From an uncultured Dialister sp. (GTDB taxonomy: Bacteria > Bacillota > Negativicutes > Veillonellales > Dialisteraceae), in assembly GCA_902462205.1 (NCBI GenBank), contig CABQAR010000003.1:62001-126000 (forward strand): DNA of 64,000 nucleotides. The letters run 5' to 3'. How positions within the stretch are numbered: position 1 is the stretch's first letter; the number at the start of each line of letters is the position of its first letter. The position numbers were made by a program, and so were the translations under genes. Positions 27,267-34,711 of this stretch are shown one piece after another. The notes beneath the pieces were generated by a model. It was not told where the DNA came from and made no database searches. It saw nothing but the letters and a program-made list of their open reading frames with translations.

Positions 27267-27341
27267 GAGAAAAAGGGACGGTTCTCTCTAATGCTAATTA
27301 ATCCAATTTAAGGATACGGAAAATTGAAAGGAGTGAGTTAT

Positions 27342-28811
27342 ATGATGCTCCCTGAAAAATTGATGAACTTGATTCGTCAGGGTGAAGGACTGACCGTCGA
27401 ATTCAAAAAATCAACAACGGATATCACGAAAGATGTCTATGATACCGTTTGTTCTTTTTCCAATCGAGACGGTGGTCATATTTTCTTTGGCGTAAAAGAT
27501 AACGGCACGATTCTCGGTGTTGATAAAGACTGTGTCGAGCAGATGAAGAAAAATTTTGTTACGACGATCAACAATGAGAGCAAAATGTATCCTCCGCTTT
27601 ATCTGACTCCGGAGGAATATGAGGTAGATGGGCGTAGTGTTCTTTATGTCTATGTTCCGGTTGGAAAAACTGTTTATCGTAATGCAGGGAGAATTTTTGA
27701 CCGCAATAATGAGTCTGACATTGACATTACCGATAATGCAGATATGGTTTTCAACCTTTATGCCCGTAAGCAAAGCACGTATTTTGTGAATAAGGTATAT
27801 CCTGCTATCCCGGTTTCCAGCCTACGTCATGACCTGATGGATCGCGCAAGGAAAATGACGAGGGTGAATACTGAGCACCATCCGTGGGTGGATATGACGG
27901 ATGAAGAAATGCTCAGAAGCTGCGGGCTCATACTTGAAGATCCGGAAACGAATAAAGAGGGCATCACACTTGCGGCAATTCTGCTCTTCGGAACAGATAA
28001 CCGTATCATGTCTGTGTTGCCTCAGCATAAGACAGACGCTATTTTCAGAGTGTTCAATGTTGACCGTTATGATGACAGAGATGTGGTGATTACAAATCTG
28101 ATTGAAAGCTACGATCGTCTAATGGAATTTGGAAAGAAGCATCTGAATGATGTGTTTACACTGGATGGTGTCCAAAGGGTAAGCGCCAGAGATAAAATCC
28201 TGCGTGAAATCATTTCAAACCTGCTCATGCACCGTGATTTTTCCAGCGGATATGTACCGAAACTTGTCATTGAGCGGGATAAGATCACAACAGAAAATGC
28301 TAATCTTGCGCACGGGCACGGAACCCTGAATTTGAAAACATTCAGGCCATTCGCAAAAAATCCACCGATAGCAAAAGTGTTTCGAGAAATCGGACTTGCC
28401 GACGAGCTTGGAAGCGGCATGCGAAACAGCTACAAATACACGAAGATGTACTCCGGTGGAGAGCCTGTCTTTACAGAGGCGGATGTTTTTACGACTATTA
28501 TTCCTCTATCCGAAGCTGCAACAGCTACGGTCGGGCCGACTATAGAACTTGATTCAAGGGAACAAGATAAGGAGCAAGTAAAGGAACAAGATAAGGAACG
28601 AGTCACGATACAAGATCTTATTCAATTTTGTTCCATACCTCGCAGTCGGAAAGAAATGCAAGAATTTATGGGGCTAACCGGTAGAAGAAACTTTTCGGAA
28701 AAATATATCAAACCTTTGCTTAGTGCAGGAAAAATAGAAATGACGATACCTGATAAGCCGAACAGTAGGAACCAGAAATATAAAAAGGTGAACATTGAAG
28801 TCAAAAGCTGA
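27342..28811 (+). CDS. AlbA_2 (Schlafen-type) domain ATP-binding protein
   Basis: A 489-residue protein with an N-terminal AlbA_2 domain (residues ~10-140: EFKKSTTDITKDVYDTVCSFSN, GGHIFFGVKDNGTILGV), a middle region, and a RecG-like GHKL-type C-terminal domain (~290-390: ILREIISNLLMHRDF, LADELGSGMRNSYKY). A Gln/Glu/Lys-rich linker follows (repeated EQDKEQVKEQ), then a winged-helix tail. It is often annotated as a transcriptional regulator or putative DNA-binding protein; related proteins occur in defence islands and mobile elements. ATG 27342 is chosen because AAAGGAG precedes it. Base composition is nearer to the chromosome than the two genes upstream, suggesting separate acquisition. Confidence 0.85.
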   Translation: MMLPEKLMNLIRQGEGLTVEFKKSTTDITKDVYDTVCSFSNRDGGHIFFGVKDNGTILGVDKDCVEQMKKNFVTTINNESKMYPPLYLTPEEYEVDGRSVLYVYVPVGKTVYRNAGRIFDRNNESDIDITDNADMVFNLYARKQSTYFVNKVYPAIPVSSLRHDLMDRARKMTRVNTEHHPWVDMTDEEMLRSCGLILEDPETNKEGITLAAILLFGTDNRIMSVLPQHKTDAIFRVFNVDRYDDRDVVITNLIESYDRLMEFGKKHLNDVFTLDGVQRVSARDKILREIISNLLMHRDFSSGYVPKLVIERDKITTENANLAHGHGTLNLKTFRPFAKNPPIAKVFREIGLADELGSGMRNSYKYTKMYSGGEPVFTEADVFTTIIPLSEAATATVGPTIELDSREQDKEQVKEQDKERVTIQDLIQFCSIPRSRKEMQEFMGLTGRRNFSEKYIKPLLSAGKIEMTIPDKPNSRNQKYKKVNIEVKS

Positions 28812-29060
28812 ATATTGGTATGAAAAACCGGACATTCAATATGCAGTTTTGATTTCACCGATAGGTAAGTTGAGACAATGGGATTTCAGACATATTCCCT
28901 CAGAGTGAAGTCTTGAGGCGGTCGGTAAATCTGTGCGTTTGCATATAAATAGGTGGGAGCAAGGTCTTTGACATGTTTCCGAGAACGAGCAAGGGTAAAA
29001 ATCAGTGTGTTTTATGGCAAAAATACGCCCTGACCAATTCCTGCGAGCGAACGCGAATCC
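28812..29060. other. non-coding end of the insertion
   Basis: No convincing gene on either strand. Short open frames exist but have no ribosome-binding site and no recognisable content. The phrase ANPAT can be read just before the relic, reminiscent of the RlmD motif CNPAT, but it lies in a different frame. Confidence 0.4.
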
Positions 29061-29138
29061 GGCTACACACTCGACATCAAGATGAAGCAATCGAGCCATG
29101 TGGAAACGGTGGCGCTGATGTCAAGGGTTGAGAAGTAA
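29061..29138 (+). pseudogene. relic of an RlmD-like C-terminus (right boundary)
   Basis: Reading in frame from 29061 gives GYTLDIKMKQSS, then HVETVALM, then SRVEK and a stop at 29136-29138. This is the end of an RlmD-family protein different from the intact rlmD at 24414 (KMKQSS instead of MFPQTM). Only about 25 codons survive, and the 250 bases before it show no gene on either strand. It contains the right copy of the 24-bp repeat. Confidence 0.7.
29097..29120 (+). repeat. right 24-bp direct repeat
   Basis: Perfect copy of 25749-25772. GC content and gene style change back to chromosomal beyond it. Confidence 0.8.
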
Positions 29139-29191
29139 TCCGCTGAAAAGTGATGGGATAAGAATCTATAGACGGAGTGTAATCGGAATTA

Positions 29192-30190
29192 ATGGAGGAA
29201 AAAGAAGAAATGCAATCTGACACGGAGCATACAAAAAAGAGAAATTGCGTGGATTTCCATGCACATCCCGTGACGGAGGGACTCAGGAAAGCTCTGTCAT
29301 CTCTGGGGATTGATCCGATCAAGGAAGATGGGTTTCCGCTTCCGGATTGGAGCGCAGAGAAGCAGATATCTTTCATGAAAGATGCCGGTATTGACTTTTC
29401 CGTATTATCTGCGCCGGTACCGCACTTGTATAATGGGGATGCGGTAAAGGCAAGAACAGCGGCGCACAGCGTCAATGAAGAGCTTGCGGGGCTTGTAAAA
29501 CAATATCCGGTGAGTTTTGCGTTTGTCGGCTGTGTACCTCTTCCTGATGTGGATGGCGCAATAGAGGAGACAAGTCACGCAATGGATGAGCTTGGCGCGG
29601 CAGGGATGAAGGTCGCTACCAATATGGGTGGGATTTATCTTGGAGATCCGATGTTTGATCCATTGATGGAAGATTGGAACCGGCGAAAGCTGCTCGTCGT
29701 GATACACCCGTGCCGTGCGAGAATGCGTCCGGAAAACGCCATCACAGGCAAGGTGGCAGCAATTTATGAATATCCGGCAGATACGACGCGGGCTGTGCTG
29801 AATATGATGGCGAACCGGATCATGACAAGGTTTCCGAATATTCGTTTCCTCGTACCGCACTGTGGCTCGTTTCTCCCCTATATGAAAGACAGGTTCAGCG
29901 GTGTATCCGGGATTCTTGCGGGAATGGGAATGATGGAGTCCGTAGACGTGGATGCAGAATTTCAGAGGCTGTACTTTGATATCGCCGGAGATCCGGAGCC
30001 TTTGCAGCTAGACATGCTGCGCAGGGTGGCGGCGGAAGACCATATCGTTTATGGAAGCGACTTTCCGCATTCTCCGGCGAAAGTGGTTCTCATAAAAAAG
30101 AAACATTTTGATGCGAACCAAGAATATATCGGTCTCCGGGAACGCATTTATTCAGATAATGCGATGAAACTGCTGGAAGGAAGTTTGTAA
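29192..30190 (+). CDS. amidohydrolase 2 family protein
   Basis: Metal-dependent TIM-barrel hydrolase or decarboxylase of the Amidohydro_2 family, to which aminocarboxymuconate semialdehyde decarboxylase belongs. The product has VDFHAHPVTEGL (metal HxH), VIHPCRARM, LVPHCGSFLPYMKDRF, and YGSDFPHSPAKVV (catalytic Asp), in the family order. Length of 332 residues is typical. ATG 29192 is used; ATG 29210, with GGAGG eleven bases upstream, is also possible. A gene for a small ABM monooxygenase follows 19 bases later, which suggests a shared catabolic or detoxification step on an aromatic or quinone-like compound. The substrate is not predictable. Confidence 0.85.
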   Translation: MEEKEEMQSDTEHTKKRNCVDFHAHPVTEGLRKALSSLGIDPIKEDGFPLPDWSAEKQISFMKDAGIDFSVLSAPVPHLYNGDAVKARTAAHSVNEELAGLVKQYPVSFAFVGCVPLPDVDGAIEETSHAMDELGAAGMKVATNMGGIYLGDPMFDPLMEDWNRRKLLVVIHPCRARMRPENAITGKVAAIYEYPADTTRAVLNMMANRIMTRFPNIRFLVPHCGSFLPYMKDRFSGVSGILAGMGMMESVDVDAEFQRLYFDIAGDPEPLQLDMLRRVAAEDHIVYGSDFPHSPAKVVLIKKKHFDANQEYIGLRERIYSDNAMKLLEGSL

Positions 30191-30209
30191 AACAGGAAAG
30201 AAATTTTGA

Positions 30210-30554
30210 ATGGGTGATAACATGGCAATTACAGTGAATCTCAGATATAAAGGGAAAAATGGGAGTGCCAGGGAATTTGCTGCGGAAATGATATCAAGCG
30301 GAACCGTGGATGCGATACGGAATGAAGATGGCAATATGAGATATGAGTATTATATTTCCGTAGACGATCCGGAGACAGTGCTGCTGATCGACAGTTGGCG
30401 TGATCAGGAAGCAATAGATATCCATCATGCATCACCGATGATGGACACGATTACCCGGCTGCGGGAGAAATATGATCTTCACATGACGGTGGAGCGATAT
30501 ACATCCGACAATGGCAATGTTTCAGCAGAGGATAACAAATTTATAAGAGAATAG
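30210..30554 (+). CDS. antibiotic biosynthesis monooxygenase (ABM) domain protein
   Basis: Small ferredoxin-like-fold protein of 114 residues. ITVNLRYKGKNGSAREFAAEM, then RYEYYISVDDPETVLLIDSWRDQEAIDIHHASPMM, with the conserved Trp and paired His residues, is the ABM/putative quinol monooxygenase pattern. Characterised relatives oxidise quinols without a cofactor. The start could be ATG 30210, with AGGA upstream, or ATG 30222, where family members usually begin (MAITVNL). Probably in one operon with the amidohydrolase gene. Confidence 0.8.
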   Translation: MGDNMAITVNLRYKGKNGSAREFAAEMISSGTVDAIRNEDGNMRYEYYISVDDPETVLLIDSWRDQEAIDIHHASPMMDTITRLREKYDLHMTVERYTSDNGNVSAEDNKFIRE

Positions 30555-30717
30555 GCAGGGTAACAGGCAGATAAATCTTCTGATACGCAATCTCACAGAT
30601 ATGTTTCCTAATTCTTCAGGAGTTCACTTCATTATTACAGGGGTTTTATGGACATTATACTTTAGCGAAAGATAAGTAGAATCTTATTTCAAAAGTAATT
30701 TGCTTAAATGATTTGAG

Positions 30718-30753
30718 AAAGAGTTCCTGTTCAGATAAGGGGGACTCTTTTTT
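30718..30753 (+). terminator. intrinsic terminator
   Basis: AAAGAGTTCC and GGGACTCTTTTTT pair around a loop, ending in six T residues. It lies about 165 bases after the ABM gene. Confidence 0.75.
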
Positions 30754-30870
30754 GCTGAAGGGGAAATAAATGGTTTGCCATGAAATAAGGAGTACCAAGG
30801 CAGATGTGGTTCAGAAAAGGTAAGTTTGTTTTTATTTATTATGCTTAATTTGTATTGTTTATAGCGAAAA

Positions 30871-30900
30871 TTGACATGGATAATTATTTTTTAGTACACT
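30871..30900 (+). promoter_or_regulatory. candidate promoter
   Basis: A perfect TTGACA and a near-consensus TACACT are 18 bases apart, directing transcription toward the small exported protein gene at 30993. Confidence 0.65.
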
Positions 30901-30942
30901 ATGAACAGGGAAATAACAGGTCGTTTATGAAAGGAGGGAGCG

Positions 30943-30981
30943 GTGCTGACGTTCATCGTCGTGCGAGACGGTGAAGCATAG
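30943..30981 (+). CDS. possible 12-codon leader peptide
   Basis: GTG at 30943 follows a strong AAGGAGGGAGC ribosome-binding site and opens a 12-residue frame (MLTFIVVRDGEA) that stops at TAG 30979-30981, eleven bases before the next ATG. The codons for residues 4-6 and 9-11 fall in the two arms of an inverted repeat (TTCATCGTC and GACGGTGAA, loop of six). The next gene has no ribosome-binding site of its own, so re-initiation after this peptide is plausible. Alternatively the strong site belongs to a disrupted 5' end. Confidence 0.4.
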   Translation: MLTFIVVRDGEA

Positions 30982-30992
30982 CCGCGCGCATT

Positions 30993-31337
30993 ATGACATG
31001 TAAAAAGATTGCATTAGCCACATTAGCTGTTCTCATGGTTTCTGCTAATTGCTGTTTTGCCTCTCTGACGGTAAAAACAATCAGCAGCAGTGATTTCAGG
31101 TCTTACGTCGGTTCTGCGAAATTTGCCATCTTTACTCCGTCCGGCAGTGGATACACCATGTATGAGCCGAGCAGTCCTTCTTCCGCGCAGAGTGACTTCA
31201 GAGGCCTTCCCGGCGGCCGTCATGATATGTATACCGGAAATATCGCGGTCCGTGATTATCTGGAGGAATACGGCTGGTATGATGACAGAAAAACGGTTTC
31301 CAGCGGCTGGGTGTTCACCGCTTGGGAAAAGCGCTGA
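30993..31337 (+). CDS. small exported protein of unknown function
   Basis: I do not recognise this 114-residue protein. It has a clear signal peptide (KKIALATLAVLMVSANCCFA, cleavage after FA near residue 23) and a short mature domain rich in Ser, Gly and Tyr with SDFRSYVGSAKFAIFTPSGSGYTMYEP and a Trp-rich end. There is no lipobox and no further membrane segment, so it is probably periplasmic. ATG 30993 lacks a local Shine-Dalgarno; the strong site 55 bases upstream belongs to the short leader frame. It is followed by its own terminator, so it is a single-gene unit. Confidence 0.65.
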   Translation: MTCKKIALATLAVLMVSANCCFASLTVKTISSSDFRSYVGSAKFAIFTPSGSGYTMYEPSSPSSAQSDFRGLPGGRHDMYTGNIAVRDYLEEYGWYDDRKTVSSGWVFTAWEKR

Positions 31338-31374
31338 TATCCCGTGTAAGTATCCATCTGTTTTTTTGATAATG

Positions 31375-31415
31375 ATACTGCCCGTAGCCTATGGCCTGAG
31401 CGGGCAGTATTTTTC
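31375..31415 (+). terminator. intrinsic terminator
   Basis: ATACTGCCCG and CGGGCAGTAT form a perfect ten-base-pair stem followed by TTTTT. The rest of the gap to the next gene (31416-31651) shows no gene. Confidence 0.88.
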
Positions 31416-31651
31416 TGGGAAGTCGCATGGGTATTGCCTTGGCAGGAAATATGGGACAAGGCGGACATGTTGCGGCGGAAGCAGGGAAATATCATGCCAT
31501 GGGTTTATTTTTATCGTATCTTGTCAGTAGAAATGGGGGAAGAAAATTAAAAATGGAATACTGAAAATATTTCATTGTGTTAGTTCTTTATAAATGGTAT
31601 TTTAATATAAAAGAAGAGGTATGTGTTTGGCGAAAGATCGGGGGATGCTTT

Positions 31652-32293
31652 ATGCGAAAAGTTCTGTTTCTGTTTTCTTTTTTGTGCGTCGTATTTCTGT
31701 CAGGGTGTGTGACGATTAATTCGGATATCCATGTCCGTTCTGATTTCAGCGGGGAGTGGACGTCCGTGATCCAGTCCCAGGTAGGGCCTTTCGCCCGTTC
31801 GGATTTGGAGGGTGAAATACAGAAGGCGGGGTTGACTGATTATAAGCTGAGTCCGATCGGCAGCGACGGAAAAGTAGTGGCGAATGACCAGGCAAGGGGC
31901 GCTTATTCCGCATGGCAGCTGGAAATGAAATTCAAGGACGGCGAGGATCTGACGAGGCTGGGACGCGCGCTCCTTTCATCGAATGATGTGGGTGCGGCCG
32001 GCATTATTTCACCGGCGGATGGAAATAATAAGGTTTACAATTTCCAGATGGGGAAAGCCGTGGGCGTCACCCGGATCACCATCGATGGAAACATCATCAA
32101 GGAGAGTGTAGGGGCTGGCAGTTTGAAGGATAATACGGTGACTTATTACCAGGGCCAGCAGATCCGTTTCCAGTTCGAGAAAAAGAGCTCGATGCTCCTT
32201 TATCTGGGGTATGCGGCCATACTGCTCGTCATCGGTGGAGGCGCCTATTATTTCTACACGAAGCGGAAGAATACCGAAGGGGATGCGGCATAA
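31652..32293 (+). CDS. LppM-like/DUF3153-type lipoprotein
   Basis: A 213-residue membrane lipoprotein. The signal ends in the lipobox LSGC (Cys ~19), followed at once by VTINSDIHVRSDFSGEW, the start of LppM/DUF3153-like domains. The middle is beta-rich, and a single helix near the C-terminus (YLGYAAILLVIGGGAYYFYT) with a basic tail would anchor the other end in the membrane. I start at ATG 31652, preceded by GGGGGA at seven bases; the in-frame upstream starts extend into non-coding sequence. Function unknown; the topology suggests an envelope role. Confidence 0.72.
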   Translation: MRKVLFLFSFLCVVFLSGCVTINSDIHVRSDFSGEWTSVIQSQVGPFARSDLEGEIQKAGLTDYKLSPIGSDGKVVANDQARGAYSAWQLEMKFKDGEDLTRLGRALLSSNDVGAAGIISPADGNNKVYNFQMGKAVGVTRITIDGNIIKESVGAGSLKDNTVTYYQGQQIRFQFEKKSSMLLYLGYAAILLVIGGGAYYFYTKRKNTEGDAA

Positions 32294-32340
32294 ATATAGC
32301 GCGCGGTGTCCGGGAAATGTGTTTGAAAAATGAATCATTC

Positions 32341-32376
32341 AAAAGGAGTTCCTGTCTTGATAGGGGCTCTTTTTTG
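32341..32376 (+). terminator. intrinsic terminator
   Basis: GGAGTTCC pairs, with two G-U pairs, to GGGGCTC followed by six T residues. The sequence closely resembles the terminator at 30718-30753. Confidence 0.68.
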
Positions 32377-32406
32377 TTGAGGAGAAAAAATAAATGGCTT
32401 ACAATA
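32377..32406 (+). promoter_or_regulatory. candidate promoter for LysR redox regulator
   Basis: TTGAGG and TACAAT lie about 17 bases apart directly after the terminator, and the CTTACAATAAA -10 region equals that before the DUF4405 gene at 20936. Confidence 0.45.
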
Positions 32407-32503
32407 AACAGATAAGAAGGATAAGGCCCTGTCGTAGGGGTCTTTATCCGCATTGCTTCCGGAATTATTCTGCAAGGCTGTTGAGATGAGGAAAGGGATC
32501 GTC

Positions 32504-33397
32504 ATGGAGCTGCGGGAATTACATTATTTCCTTGCACTAGTGCAGGAACAGAATATATCACGGGCGGCGGAGGCGCTGCATGTCACGCAGCCTACGCTGT
32601 CCAAACAGCTTTCCCAGCTGGAGGAGGAGTTGGGAACCAGCCTGTTCGTACGGGGCAAATATTTATCTCTGACGGAGGCCGGGCTTCTTTTGAAACAGCA
32701 CGCAGAGGATATGCTGGCGATAGAGGAAAAGATTACGAAGGCGTTTTCGGACATGAAGGATGTCCGTGGAGAAATATCCATTGCCTGCGGCGGGCAGGCG
32801 GTCATAGAGACGTTCTTTGCTTATTTCGAAGGCTTCCGCAGGCTGTATCCCCATGTGACGTTTAATCTGCATACGGGAAGTGCGGATATTTCACGGGAAT
32901 TGCTGGATCGGGGCATCGTCGATCTGGCGATACTGCTGGAACCGATCGATGTGTCCCGGTATGATTACATTCGGTTTGAAAAGGCGGATGAGTGGGGAGT
33001 CCTCATTTCCCGTGAGCATGAGCTGGTGAAACAGGGCGTGCATTCGGTGTCGGGGGAGGATATTTCCCGATATCCCCTGGTTATGTCAGGACGTCTTTCC
33101 GTGCAGAAGGAGTTGCAGCAGTGGTTTGGGAAGGATTGGGAAAATCTGCACATCATGGGAACGTATAATCTGATCAGCCATGTGTTCCCCGCGCTGAAGG
33201 ATAAGCAGGTGGTCGCGGTCACGATCCGTGCGGCAGTCAGCATGTTCGATCCGAAACGGTATGTATTTCTTCCCTTGGATCCGCCGTTACGCATGACTTC
33301 CGTATTGGCATGGAAGAAATATCCCGTGACGCGGGGGCTGTTGAATCTGTTTCTGGAATATGTCAAAAGTATAGATAAAACGAATATAAAAATATAA
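32504..33397 (+). CDS. LysR family transcriptional regulator
   Basis: Classical LysR protein of 297 residues: ELHYFLALVQEQNISRAAEALHVTQPTLSKQLSQLEEELG is spread over residues 5-44, covering the winged helix-turn-helix (named here by position), and residues ~90-295 form the effector-binding domain. ATG 32504 follows AAAGGGA, and the protein then begins MELRELHYFL as the family does; the TTG at 32453 is too far upstream. It leads a run of redox genes on the same strand (flavodoxin, cyclophilin-like lipoprotein, DUF4405), with 81 bases to the next, so it is the obvious candidate regulator of them. Confidence 0.92.
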   Translation: MELRELHYFLALVQEQNISRAAEALHVTQPTLSKQLSQLEEELGTSLFVRGKYLSLTEAGLLLKQHAEDMLAIEEKITKAFSDMKDVRGEISIACGGQAVIETFFAYFEGFRRLYPHVTFNLHTGSADISRELLDRGIVDLAILLEPIDVSRYDYIRFEKADEWGVLISREHELVKQGVHSVSGEDISRYPLVMSGRLSVQKELQQWFGKDWENLHIMGTYNLISHVFPALKDKQVVAVTIRAAVSMFDPKRYVFLPLDPPLRMTSVLAWKKYPVTRGLLNLFLEYVKSIDKTNIKI

Positions 33398-33478
33398 AAT
33401 ATAAGCATTTTACATATAATTAGGGCGATTTTATAATGAAGAGGAACTGAAGGGTTTCTCTTTTTTCAGGTGGCAATG

Positions 33479-34099
33479 ATGAAGCATAAGAATTTATTGA
33501 CGCTGCTGGCAGGCGTGCTGGCCGGAATCTTATACATCATGGGAGGAAATATGGTGACGGAAAGATATTGGCCCGTGGACCGGGATGGCACGGAGACTGC
33601 GCAGACGGCGTCGGTCACGCCGGGAGAATTAAAGGGAAGACGGATTTTAATCGCTTATTATTCATGGAGCGGAACGACGAAAGGTGTTGCAGAGGGGATT
33701 CAAAAGGAGGTCGGCGGGGATCTGTATGTGATTGAGCCGTCAGAATCCTATGCGGGCTCCCATGGCGAGGTGTCCAAAAGGGCGAAAAAGGAGCAGGATG
33801 AGAAATATCGTCCGAAGCTCAAAAATCCTTTGCCCGATATGGAACGATATGATGTGGTCTTTCTGGGATATCCGATCTGGTGGTATCAGGAACCGATGGT
33901 GGTGGACAGTTTTCTCGAAAAAAATAGATGGGAAGGAAAGATCGTGGTTCCGTTCTGTACAAGCGGAGGAAGTACGATTGACAGAAGTGTGGGAAATATC
34001 ATACGGGAAACGCCGGGAGCCACAGTGCTGAAAGGAATCACACTGGTCAACGGCCGTGGACAGGATGTAAAAGAGTGGCTTGTTTCCAATGGTTTTTAA
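33479..34099 (+). CDS. membrane-anchored flavodoxin
   Basis: FMN-binding electron carrier with an N-terminal hydrophobic helix (LLTLLAGVLAGILYIMGG, residues ~5-23), then a linker of about 30 residues and a flavodoxin domain. Domain motifs are ILIAYYSWSGTTKGVAEGI (phosphate-binding loop), VVFLGYPIWWYQEPMVV and PFCTSGGSTIDRSV, as in the Flavodoxin_4 group. Ordinary flavodoxins are cytosolic; this helix, with few positive charges before it, would place the flavin domain outside the cytoplasm, either anchored or exported. GTG 33470 and ATG 33476 are possible starts, but AGGTGG favours ATG 33479. It sits in one run with a lipoprotein and a heme-type membrane protein. Confidence 0.85.
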   Translation: MKHKNLLTLLAGVLAGILYIMGGNMVTERYWPVDRDGTETAQTASVTPGELKGRRILIAYYSWSGTTKGVAEGIQKEVGGDLYVIEPSESYAGSHGEVSKRAKKEQDEKYRPKLKNPLPDMERYDVVFLGYPIWWYQEPMVVDSFLEKNRWEGKIVVPFCTSGGSTIDRSVGNIIRETPGATVLKGITLVNGRGQDVKEWLVSNGF

Positions 34100-34158
34100 G
34101 AAGCGGGGCGGAACGGCCCGGATAGGTTTTTGGAAGCAAAGAAAGGAAAGGGAAGTTT

Positions 34159-34695
34159 ATGAAGACGAAATTACTTAAGGTGGCAGTGGCTTTGGGAATC
34201 CTGCTTGTCAGCGCAGGCTGCGGAAGCGCACAGAACGCGGGCAGTGCCGAGCCGGCGAAGAAAGCAGATGTGAATGTGAGCGTGCAGAATACAGGGAACG
34301 GAGCAAATGGGGCAGCGGAAAGGAATGAGGACAAGGTGGGACAAGTCAAGGTCAGAGCCACTGTGAATGGCAAGGAGTTCTATGGCACTCTGGAAAATAA
34401 TGCGACAACAAAAGCGATGTTGAACCGTTTTCCGCTGAAGCTGAAAATGCTGAATCTATATGGACGTGAAATGGCATACCGTTACGGAGAGGGAACGTTC
34501 CCCACGGAGCAGCTGCGTTCCGACCATTTCCAGGTGGGGGATCTCATTTACTGGCCGCCCCGCGGAAGTTTTGTCATCCTGTACAGACAGGACGGAGAAG
34601 TTTTTGAGCGGCAGCAGGTCGGACATATTGACGGTGATTTTTCCGTATTCAACGACGGAAATGATGCGGAAGTGACATTTGAACTGATTCAATGA
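34159..34695 (+). CDS. cyclophilin-like fold lipoprotein
   Basis: A 178-residue lipoprotein. The signal peptide ends in VSAGC (lipobox Cys ~21), then a flexible Ala/Asn/Gly-rich spacer (to ~residue 65), then a cyclophilin-like beta-barrel domain: VRATVNGKEFYGTLENNATTKAML, RFPLKLKMLNLYGREMAY, QVGDLIYWPPRGSFVILYRQ. These are the marks of the bacterial cyclophilin-like family (related to YlyB/TM1367 folds), which lacks peptidyl-prolyl isomerase residues. Such genes often lie near flavodoxin genes. Sixty bases separate it from the flavodoxin gene. Its role may be to bind or deliver a redox partner; that is inference. Confidence 0.82.
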   Translation: MKTKLLKVAVALGILLVSAGCGSAQNAGSAEPAKKADVNVSVQNTGNGANGAAERNEDKVGQVKVRATVNGKEFYGTLENNATTKAMLNRFPLKLKMLNLYGREMAYRYGEGTFPTEQLRSDHFQVGDLIYWPPRGSFVILYRQDGEVFERQQVGHIDGDFSVFNDGNDAEVTFELIQ

Positions 34696-34711
34696 TTGCA
34701 GGGAGGCATGT

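Larger units (their letters stand above)
25773..29120 (+). mobile_element. accessory insertion at rlmD 3' end, decayed or non-autonomous
   Basis: A 3.35-kb stretch between perfect 24-bp copies of the rlmD 3' end. It is much poorer in GC than the genes around it, most strongly in its left part. It carries an Imm5-like gene, a GNAT gene and an AlbA_2-type ATPase gene. It also has an internal partial copy of the boundary sequence (CATGTGGAGAC at 27210) and relics of two RlmD-like C-termini. No integrase, transposase or conjugation gene is present. The rumA/rlmD 3' end is a known integration site for serine-recombinase elements and ICEs in Firmicutes. I infer one or two former elements that have lost their recombinase, or cargo left by serial integration. 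Confidence 0.65.
30555..30992. other. 438-base intergenic region
   Basis: Holds no recognisable gene besides a possible 12-codon leader. It contains a terminator (30718-30753), a promoter (30871-30900), and a short leader with a hairpin (30943-30981). The stretch from 30715 to about 30790 resembles 32339-32410. Confidence 0.6.

Noticed and set aside
28836..29099. 87-codon minus-strand frame at the end of the insertion
   Set aside because: No ribosome-binding site, Cys/His-rich sequence without domain features, overlapping the RlmD relic on the other strand.
31090..31530. 146-codon plus-strand frame overlapping the small exported protein gene
   Set aside because: It runs out of frame over a gene with a clear signal peptide and across its strong terminator.
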